Assembly (NCBI RefSeq): GCF_000142905.1
Contig: NW_013657637.1
Location: 134,317-158,979, forward strand
From: Thecamonas trahens ATCC 50062
Taxonomy: Eukaryota > Apusozoa > Apusomonadida > Apusomonadidae
Reading direction: 5' to 3'
Length of the DNA: 24,663 bases
The notes beneath the pieces were generated by a model. That model saw nothing but the letters and a program-made list of their open reading frames with translations. It had not been told where the DNA came from and ran no database searches. A program made the position numbers and the translations under genes. Shown piece by piece: positions 8,388 to 15,515 of this stretch. Every line of letters begins with the position of its first letter. The first letter of the stretch is position 1.

Positions 8388-10618
8388 TTACGACTCGGAG
8401 CTTTCGGACGGGGTGAGGAAGGCAGCGATGAGCCTTGCGACGGCGGTGTTGCCTTCTGCAGCGTTGGCGCACTGCGAACAGAGACCCCCGGTCCCGTGGG
8501 TGCAGCGGAAACAGTTAGTACACGCGATTTTCGAGCGCTTGGGGCAGCCGGAGCAGGCCGACGGAGCGAGATAGGTGGGTGGAGGCGGAGCGAGGGCGTC
8601 GGTGCCATTTGGCAGCGGAAGTGCGGCGCCAGCGGCGAGCGCATCCGGCGACGGATCGGCGAGGAAGATCGAGACAGGGTCGGCGGTCAGAGGCGACGAG
8701 CCGCTGACCGATGCAGAGGCGGCGGAACTGGCATTGGTTGGAAGGGCGGAGGACGCCTGTGATGACGACGAGCAAGAGCCAAGAGGGGCAGAAGGGATGG
8801 CAGCGGCGTGGTCGTCACTCTCGTCTACATCAGAAGACGATATGACGCGAATCTGCCTTGAGCGACCCGAGGTGCGTGCGGTTGTAGAGCTACATGCGGG
8901 GGAGCGGCGTGAGTGGCTCGGCTTGACAGGCAGCTGAGACGAGGAACGAGGCGGAAAGAGAGCGGCGTTGTGCTTGGCGAGAGTGTCGTCGTCAAAAGAC
9001 TTGAAGCGAGTGTGCATAAAGTGCCATGTCGGAGCACTATCAAAGGTAGCGACGTCGCTTTGAATCTTGGCGCGGGCAGCCTCAAGGCGCTTGCGGGCGG
9101 CGGCCTCTAGCTCGGCGAGAACCTTGGCGTCGCGGACAATGCCTCCGCGCTTGTAAGCAGTGACGGAGGCGGACCGCGGCGAGACGACGTCGACGACAGA
9201 CGCACCATCCTCGTCGACACGACCGAGGTTGGCCACCACAAGAACGGCGGCGAGGTCAAAGGCGGCGTCGAGATCATGGAGCTGGGGCGGGTAGTGGAGG
9301 CCGCAGACGTGGCACGAGGCGGCGGCGCGGCTGTGCTTGGGTGTGAGGCAGACCTCGCAAAACTGGTTGGGAGAGAGGTGGGCAACAGCACGGCGGCGCG
9401 GTCGCATCTTGATGCGGCAGGCCAGCAAGGTGTCGCGGGCCGGGCCGCTTGAAGGTTCGTCGCTGGCAGTTGAGTCACCTGCGGCAGCCGGCCCACGCCT
9501 CAGTGGCGTGGATGAAGTGTCGCGGGAGAGTGCACGGGTGCTCGTTGCGGTGGTTGCGGCCGCCCCGGTGCGGAGGGAGTCGGAGGCGGGCATTGTCGCG
9601 GGCTTGGGCGTTGGCTTTGTCTTGGACGACGTGGTGGGCTTTGTCTTGGGCTTTGTCTTGGACTTTGTCTTGGACTTTGCCTTGGACTTTGTCTTGGACT
9701 TTGTCTTGGACTTTGTCTTGGACGATGTGGTGGGCTTGGCGCGAGGCGTGGTCTCGGGTGCAGGCTTTGTCTTGGGCATTGTCTTGGACTTTGTCTTGGA
9801 CTTTGTCTTGGACGATGTGGTGGGCTTGGCGCGAGGCGTGGTCTCGGGTGCAGGCTTTGTCTTGGGCATTGTCTTGGACTTTGTCTTGGACTTTGTCTTG
9901 GACGATGTGGTGGGCTTGGCGCGAGGCGTGGTCTCGGGTGCAGGCTTTGTCTTGGGCATTGTCTTGGACTTTGTCTTGGACTTTGTCTTGGACGATGTGG
10001 TGGGCTTGGCGCGAGGCGTGGTCTCGGGTGCAGGCTTGGGCGTGAGCTTTGTCTTGGACTTTGTCTTCTTGGGCGTCTTTTTGGCCGATGTCTTGGACTT
10101 TGTCTTCTTGTGCGTTTTCCTGGCCGATGATGTCTTGGCCTTTGCCTTGGAGGTGGACACAGGGCTGGTGGCGATGTCCATGTCCTCAACCCCATGCCCA
10201 GCCCCAGTTGCGGTACTTGCAGCAGCAGTCCGATGGGATGACAAGAATCCATGTCTGACGTCATCCAGATTGTTGCCCAAGTCCATGTCCACCACATCGT
10301 CCTCGTCCGAGTCGAGTATGCCACCAAAGGCAGAGTAGCCGGTCTTGTGCGAAGATGTTGTCCGTGCCGAGCTGTCTGAGGCTGCAGTCCCTGCGGTCAT
10401 CCACGACGACTTGCCCGACTTGTTGGCACCATACTTCCTCTTTCCTCCCCCCCCTCACCCCCACCCCCCCCCTCACCCTCCCCCCCTCTGCTCCTCCTTC
10501 TGTCTGCGGGTGCTTCAGGGGACGACAGGAAAAGGTCGTGGTCAACAGAGGGCGAGTCGGAGGAGTGGTCGAGGTGTTTGGGGTAGGCCTCGAGGGACGA
10601 CGACGAGGACGAGCTCAT
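8388..10618 (-). CDS. Lysine-rich repeat protein with two cysteine clusters (putative zinc-binding nuclear protein)
   Basis: The main exon is 10444-8388. A first exon at 10618-10477 (MSSSSSSSLEAYPKHLDH...) is proposed, joined through a 32-nt G-rich intron, for about 732 residues. Without it, Met at 10400 gives 670 residues. An acidic N-terminus (DSDEDDVVDMDL) is followed by a Lys/Thr/Ser/Pro-rich tract at about residues 140-330, built from perfect 30-residue repeats (motif KTKSKTKSK) that resemble histone H1 tails. Next is C-x2-C-x11-C-x2-C (CEVC...CHVC) near 410-430, then a Ser-rich region. The C-terminal cluster has seven Cys and one His, spaced C-x2-C-x7-C-x2-C-x2-C-x7-C-x2-C, enough ligands for two zinc ions. 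I do not recognise the family. DNA or chromatin binding is inferred from composition only. Exon 1 is the least certain part. Confidence 0.75.
9721..10033 (-). repeat. Perfect 90-bp tandem repeat in the lysine-rich gene
   Basis: The unit starts at 9721, 9811, 9901 and 9991. By eye the first three units are identical and the fourth is partial, diverging after about 10033. Each unit encodes 30 residues, including PRAKPTTSSKTKSKTKSKT. A degenerate 12-bp sub-repeat (KTKS) extends to about 9610. Identity at synonymous sites points to recent expansion or gene conversion, and the copy number may be mis-assembled. Confidence 0.92.
10445..10476 (-). other. Candidate 32-nt intron in the lysine-rich gene
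   Basis: A GTGAGG donor (first base 10476) and a GGAG acceptor (last base 10445) join exon 1 in phase 1 to the main frame. The intervening sequence is almost only G on the coding strand. Alternative donors at 10464 and 10458 give the same phase with even shorter introns, so the exact join is uncertain. Confidence 0.4.
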
Positions 10619-10878
10619 ACCGTTTCCCTCGTCCCCCCCCTTCCGGGTGGTACTGACAGTGTGACAGTGGGGTGGTGTCCGTGGTGGTGGTGGTGGTGGT
10701 GGTGGGTGGCTGTGGTGGGCCGGGGGGGGGGGGGGCGGGGGGCGGATCGCCACGAGCAGCTGGCCAGCAGAGGGAGAGAGGGAGGGGAGGTGGAGGCGGG
10801 AGCAGAGGGAGAGAGGGAGGGGAGGTGGAGGCGGGAGGGGAGGTGGAGGCGGGAGGAGGTAACGGCGGTTTACCGCGC
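10619..10878. other. Intergenic region with G-rich repeats between MCCC2 and the lysine-rich gene
   Basis: This 260-base gap must serve as the MCCC2 3' end and the promoter of the downstream minus-strand gene. On the plus strand it holds a (GGT)n run at about 10681-10708, a 14-G run at 10722-10735, and a purine repeat at about 10772-10858 built from GGGAGGGGAGGTGGAGGCGG units. Runs of this kind can form G-quadruplexes or triplexes. I see no gene in it. Confidence 0.7.
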
Positions 10879-12732
10879 TCACATGCGGAAGACGCCAAAG
10901 TTGGTGTCCGGAATAGGCGCGTTGAGGGTGGCCGAGAGCGAGAGGCCGAGCATGCGGCGGGTGTCGGCCGGGTTGATGATGCCGTCGTCCCAAAGGCGGG
11001 CCGAGGAGTAGTAGGGCATGCCCTCGTGCTCGTACTTCTCGATGATGGGCGCCTTGAAGGCTTCCTCCTCCTCGGCAGACCAGGCGTCGCCGAGCTGGTC
11101 GCGCTTGACGGTGGCGAGGACGCCGGCGGCCTGGTCGCCGCCCATGACGGAGATGCGGGCGTTGGGCCACATGTAGAGGAAGCGCGGCGAGTAGGCGCGG
11201 CCGCACATGCCGTAGTTGCCAGCGCCAAACGAGCCGCCGACGATGACGGTCATCTTGGGGACCTTGGCGTTGGCGACAGCCATGACGAGCTTGGCGCCAT
11301 CCTTGGCAATGCCGCGCTCCTCGTAGGCCTTGCCGACCATGAACCCGGTGATGTTTTGCAGGAAGATGAGCGGGATCTTGCGCTGCGAGCAGAGCTCGAT
11401 AAAGTGGGCGCCCTTGACCGAGGCCTCGGGGAAGAGGATGCCGTTGTTGGCCACAATGCCGACAGGCATGCCGTAGAGATGGCCAAAGCCAGTGACCAGC
11501 GTCTCGCCGTACATCGACTTGAACTCGTCAAAGCGCGAGCCGTCGACGACGCGGGCAATGACCTTGCGGATGTCAAACGGCGCGCGGAAGTTGGCCGGCA
11601 CAATGCCGTCCATCTCCTGGACGTCAAAGGCAGGCTCCTCGACGTCGCACATGCGGAAGGGAAGCGGCGGCGGGACGTGGTTGAGGTTGGCCACAATCTT
11701 GCGGCCGATGGCCAGCGCATGCTCGTCGTCGACGGCGTAGTGGTCGGTCACGCCCGAGGTGCGGCAGTGGAGGTCGGCGCCGCCAAGGTCCTCAGCAGTC
11801 ACCACCTCACCGGTGGCGGCCTTGACCAGCGGCGGGCCACCCAGGAAAATGGTGCCGGTCTTGCGGACAATGACCGACTCGTCAGCCATCGCCGGGACGT
11901 ACGCGCCACCGGCAGTGCAAGAGCCCATGACGAGCGCGATCTGCGGAATGCCGGCAGCAGACATATTGGCCTGGTTGAAGAAGATACGACCAAAGTGCTC
12001 CTTGTCTGGGAAGACCTCGGTTTGGTGCGGCAGGTTCGCGCCACCCGAGTCGACGAGGTAGAGGCACGGGAGCCGGTTCTCGGCCGCAATCTCCTGCGCC
12101 CGCAGATGCTTCTTCACCGTGATCGGGTAGTACGTTCCACCCTTGACCGTCGCGTCATTGGCCACAATCATGCACTCGGTCCCGGCCACACGGCCAATGC
12201 CGGTCACGATGCCACCAGCAGGCACATGGTCCTTGTAAAGCTCGTGCCCGGCCATCTGCGAGAGCTCCAGAAAGGCCGAGCCCGGATCGATGAGCTTGGA
12301 GATGCGATCGCGAACAAAGAGCTTGCCACGGCTGGTGTGGCGCTCCTGCGCCTTGGCACCACCACCAGCTGCCACCTCTGCCGTCTTGTTCTTGAGCTCC
12401 TCCACAAGCTCCGCCATCGCCGCCCGGTTCTCTGCAAACTCAGGCGAGTTGGCCTGCACCGCTCCGTCGAGCACTGCATGCAGTGAAAAAGCCACCGCTC
12501 GTCAGTCCCGTTGTTTGCCAGGGTGGGGAAGGGAGAGGGGAGAAGGGGAAGGGGAAGGGCAAAGTGGAGGTTGCGTACCATGCAGGTCACTGTCTGCGGT
12601 GGTGTGAACAGCAGCAGAAGCAGTCGTGCCAGCAGCCCAGGCCAGACTCGGCTGGGCGAGGGGCGTCAGGGTCGACGACCGGAGGTACGCGCTGGCGCTC
12701 CGTGTCGCACTCGTCACAAGCGTCCGGAGCAT
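10879..12732 (-). CDS. MCCC2: Methylcrotonoyl-CoA carboxylase beta subunit, mitochondrial
   Basis: Exons are 12732-12579 and 12473-10879, giving 582 residues. Exon 1 encodes a typical mitochondrial targeting peptide ([20 protein letters not shown]) rich in Arg, Ser and Ala. The mature part follows animal MCCC2 closely to the C-terminus: [86 protein letters not shown], and the ending TNFGVFRM. The beta subunit carries the carboxyltransferase step of leucine breakdown, passing CO2 from biotin on the alpha subunit to 3-methylcrotonyl-CoA in the matrix. The biotin-carrying alpha subunit is not in this window. Propionyl-CoA carboxylase beta is the nearest alternative, but the match throughout is to MCC. 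No frame breaks or missing motifs were seen. Confidence 0.97.
12474..12578 (-). other. Intron of MCCC2, 105 nt, between targeting peptide and mature protein
   Basis: The donor is GTACGCAA (first base 12578) and the acceptor TGCATGCAG ends at 12474. Exon 1 ends in phase 1 and the join gives H-V-LDGAVQ, in frame with the mature enzyme. The intron is pyrimidine-rich, with TTTTTCAC just before the acceptor. Confidence 0.85.
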
Positions 12733-13182
12733 GTCTAGTTGGAGAGCAGTTGGCTTGGGCGTGGGTGTGGGGGTGTGGGTGGGAGAGGAGAGTGCTGAGG
12801 CACAGGTACAAGCAAAGACAGGTGGCTCGAGAGGTGGTCGGTTGGTCGTCACAGTGTGGGAGGGGGAGGGGGGAAGGGGGGGTGACGCAGAGCTGAGCGG
12901 ACAGTGAGGGGGAGCAGGTTGTCGGTTGAGTTCGGTGACGGTTTTGGCTGAGAGCGACAACAGCGCGACATTTTTTTCGCGGGCGAGAGGGGAGGGGGAA
13001 GGGGGGAGGGGGAAGGGGAAAGGAGATGGAAATGATGTGTAGCAGTGGTAGTGGCCGGGAAGGGATGTGGTTGGGGTGTCGGATGCGGCTGGTGATCATG
13101 CATGCGGTGGTGGAGATGTGGGTATACGGCGGAGAGGCGCGAGGGTTCGTGAAGCCTCGGTCCAACGGGGTAGAGGCTCGGA
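12733..13182. promoter_or_regulatory. Intergenic region upstream of MCCC2
   Basis: This 450-base gap separates the pentapeptide-like gene (stop at 13183) from the MCCC2 start and should contain the MCCC2 promoter. On the minus strand it is pyrimidine-rich (CCCTTCCCC runs near 12985-13020) with an A-run reading GCGAAAAAAATG at about 12970-12981. No protein-like frame is convincing. Confidence 0.5.
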
Positions 13183-15069
13183 TTAGAGGGTGGAGACCGA
13201 GGAAAAGGAGTCGGAGCTCTCGGATGGCGTCGTGGACGAGATGAGCGAGCACGAGGCATCATCGATTGACTTGGAGGTGGCGAGGGTCATGCCCGAAGTG
13301 TGGATGGAGGTCGATGAGAGGTCGGCCTGGGTGAGCGAGCCGAGGAAATCGTCGTCGCCTTCGGGCAGAGCGGCGATGGCGATGGCGTCGGCGTCGATGG
13401 AGATGGCTGGTAGGGCTGAAGAATAGGCAGCGGCGGGTTCTGGGGGCGGCTTGACGGCAACTTTGCCTTTGGCGAGGCGACCGTCGTTATCGCCCTCAGC
13501 CACGTTGCCATCGAGTGCATCGCCCTCAGCCACGTTGCCATTGAGTGCAGCACCATCGAGTCCGGTGCCATCGAGTGCAGTGCCGTTGAGTTCAGTGGCA
13601 TTAAGTGCAGTGCCGTTGAGTTCAGTGGCATCGAGTTCAGCGCCATCGAGGGCAGCGTTATCGAGCGCAGCGCCATCGAGCGCAGCGTTATCGAGGGCAG
13701 CATCACTAGCCACATCGCCATCGAGTGCAGCGCCAACGAGTGAAACGCCATCGAGTGCAGCGCCATCAAGTGGAGCACCACTAGCCACATCGCCATCGAG
13801 TGCAGCACCAACGAGTGAAACGCCATCGAGTGCAGCGCCATCAAGTGGAGCACCACTAGCCACATCGCCATCGAGTGCAGCACCAACGAGTGAAACGCCA
13901 TCGAGTGCAGCGCCATCAAGTGGAGCATCACTAGCCACATCGCCATCGAGTGCAGCGCCAACGAGTGAAACGCCATCGAGTGCAGCGCCATCAAGTGGAG
14001 CACCACTAGCCACATCGCCAACGAGCGCAGCGTTATCGAGGGCAGCACCAGCATGCGTAGCCGCATCGGTGTTGAGCTCACCATGCCCGGCGCCATCATC
14101 CACAGAATCACCACAAGTGCCCAACTCAAGGCTCCAGCCAGCCGTGAAAGGAAGCTCGCTCTCGGCCAAGTCGCCGCCGCCACTGGAGCTGCCTCTGCTC
14201 CTACTCTCGCTCCTGCTCACAACCTTGCAAGAGCCGTCGCTGCTGGAGCTGCTATGGCTACCGACGACCGGGCCGTCATCAGTGACGGCCTCGAACGTCG
14301 AGGACGAGAGCGATTCGCCGAGGATGACGATCTCGTCTGAAAGGGCACCGTCGGGCGAAAGCGGCTCATCGCCGGATGCTGCCGGTGTGCAGGGCGGCGG
14401 CAGTTGGCCGGTGTGCGCGCCGCCCAGGGTGGGTGCCAGGCGATCCAAGGTAAACACGCCATCAACCAAGTCAGAGGACGCCTGCGGATGTGCCAGCGCA
14501 CCCGCCATAACCTCTACCGCTATGCCCGACGCCATCCGCTTGACCCATGCTGGAATCCGGCGAGGCGCCGGCACGTGAGCCCCATGTCGACTTCTTGGCG
14601 GCGGCTTGGACACACCCAGATACGGCTCGGTCCGGGGAACCCGCCAGAGGTTAAGCTCACCCGCAGCAGCCGGCGACGCATCCCATCGCGGGAGCATGTC
14701 GTGCCGCAGCAACGAGCGTGAGCGCGAGCGCGAGCGCGAGCGAGAGCGCGAGTGTGAGCGCGAGTGTGAGCGCGAGCGCACACCAAGCTGCGTCTGCACT
14801 GCTGCACCCGCCACATCATGACCGATTGAGTTGGCATGACGAGCCCTCCGCGCCACGCCATCGGGCGAGTCGGCGATGGGCGGCAGGGCCGGCGGCGGTT
14901 GCGAGCGGCGCGAGCGACGAGCAAGCACAGATAACGGCTCTGTAGATGCGGCCGTCCCACGGCGGGTCGACTCTGCCGAGCTCCCTTCGCGGCACGTCCC
15001 AGCCGGCCGCTGGCCGATGTATTGCCGAGCTGTGGCGTCTACTGCTGCGGACTGGCAGCCCATGAACAT
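13183..15069 (-). CDS. Pentapeptide-like repeat protein with Arg-Ser tract, unrecognised
   Basis: From Met at 15069 (MFMGCQSAAV) this is 628 residues. The frame opens a little further upstream through a poly-Glu stretch without an ATG, after an in-frame TAG, so an upstream exon is possible. Near residues 97-117 is an Arg-Ser-His run (RSRSHSRSHSRSRSRSRS) like SR splicing factors. A Ser- and acid-rich region follows. Residues about 338-526 repeat a five-residue unit of form AxL(D/N)G some 36-38 times, with a higher 25-residue order. The period and central Leu recall pentapeptide-repeat beta-helices, but the position before Leu is mostly Ala rather than Asp or Asn, so this may instead be a degenerate low-complexity array. 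The C-terminus is Ser/Thr/Asp-rich. No catalytic motif or membrane segment was seen. Function is unknown. Confidence 0.75.
   Translation of the reverse strand: MFMGCQSAAVDATARQYIGQRPAGTCREGSSAESTRRGTAASTEPLSVLARRSRRSQPPPALPPIADSPDGVARRARHANSIGHDVAGAAVQTQLGVRSRSHSRSHSRSRSRSRSRSRSLLRHDMLPRWDASPAAAGELNLWRVPRTEPYLGVSKPPPRSRHGAHVPAPRRIPAWVKRMASGIAVEVMAGALAHPQASSDLVDGVFTLDRLAPTLGGAHTGQLPPPCTPAASGDEPLSPDGALSDEIVILGESLSSSTFEAVTDDGPVVGSHSSSSSDGSCKVVSRSESRSRGSSSGGGDLAESELPFTAGWSLELGTCGDSVDDGAGHGELNTDAATHAGAALDNAALVGDVASGAPLDGAALDGVSLVGAALDGDVASDAPLDGAALDGVSLVGAALDGDVASGAPLDGAALDGVSLVGAALDGDVASGAPLDGAALDGVSLVGAALDGDVASDAALDNAALDGAALDNAALDGAELDATELNGTALNATELNGTALDGTGLDGAALNGNVAEGDALDGNVAEGDNDGRLAKGKVAVKPPPEPAAAYSSALPAISIDADAIAIAALPEGDDDFLGSLTQADLSSTSIHTSGMTLATSKSIDDASCSLISSTTPSESSDSFSSVSTL
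13700..14030 (-). repeat. 75-bp tandem repeat encoding five pentapeptides per unit
   Basis: The marker ACTAGC recurs at 13705, 13780, 13855, 13930 and 14005, an exact 75-base spacing. Each unit encodes DVASGAPLDGAALDG followed by VSLVGAALDG, with single-base differences between units. Flanking 15-bp units extend the array at lower identity to about 13490 and 14055. Confidence 0.93.
14717..14777 (-). repeat. Arg-Ser dipeptide tract (GAGCGC-type repeat)
   Basis: On the plus strand about 60 bases repeat GAGCGCGAGCGC with GAGTGT variants; on the coding strand this reads as alternating Arg-Ser with two His. It lies within the pentapeptide-like gene. RS tracts are typically phosphorylated by SR protein kinases and direct proteins to splicing speckles. 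Confidence 0.85.
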
Positions 15070-15515
15070 CCCCTCCCCTCCCTCTTGCTGATGCTGCTCC
15101 TCCTCCTCCTCCTCCTCCTCCGGCTGCTGCTCCAAGCGGAGCTAGCCGCTGGCCATGAGAGCCGGACCGGACTCGGCCACGCACACCATGCCGCCCGCTG
15201 CGCCTAGCTCGTCGGTGAGCTCCTGGTGTGGCCAGCGGACTCGCTCGCTCCATCCCTCGCCAATATGCGCTGCGTGTGCCAGTGGCCAGCAAGCGGTGGT
15301 GGTGGTGACCGAGTGTTCTGAGTGTAGAGTGGACTTGGGACTCGTCCGACGTCCGGCCGCTCCTCGCTTTTGCTGTCAAGCCCGCCAGGCCAGGCCACTC
15401 TGTCGGAGAGAGGCAAGCGATCAACACACTGGCAGATGAGCCCAATTCCTCACACATCGTCAAATCCTACACATCTTCCTTCTTGTACTCATGGCTACAG
15501 AACTGGGGTCATCGA
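15070..15515. other. Intergenic region upstream of the pentapeptide-like gene
   Basis: This holds the 3' end of the coiled-coil LRR gene and the promoter or 5' leader of the pentapeptide-like gene. A (CTC)n run at about 15100-15121 encodes poly-Glu in the open minus frame. On the minus strand, an ATG near 15196 opens a 15-codon frame ending at the TAG in the same frame as the gene, which could be a short upstream ORF or a missed exon. Confidence 0.45.

Noticed and set aside
9337-10338. Plus-strand frame with VLDFVLDFVLD repeats resembling membrane helices
   Set aside because: Antisense of the KTKSK repeat; the apparent hydrophobic repeat is a by-product, and the minus strand carries the cysteine clusters.
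10672-12486. 604-residue open frame on the plus strand opposite MCCC2
   Set aside because: It is the antisense of a firmly identified gene. GC-rich codon bias keeps the opposite strand open, and its composition (Val, Asp, Arg, His-rich) matches no family.
13690-14030. CRISPR-like spaced repeats
   Set aside because: The 75-bp units are contiguous coding repeats with no unique spacers, in a eukaryotic gene.
13451-14578. 375-residue plus-strand frame with Ser/Ala/Pro repeats
   Set aside because: Shadow of the 75-bp array. The minus frame is longer, regular in its five-residue period and includes the RS tract, but I cannot fully exclude the plus frame.
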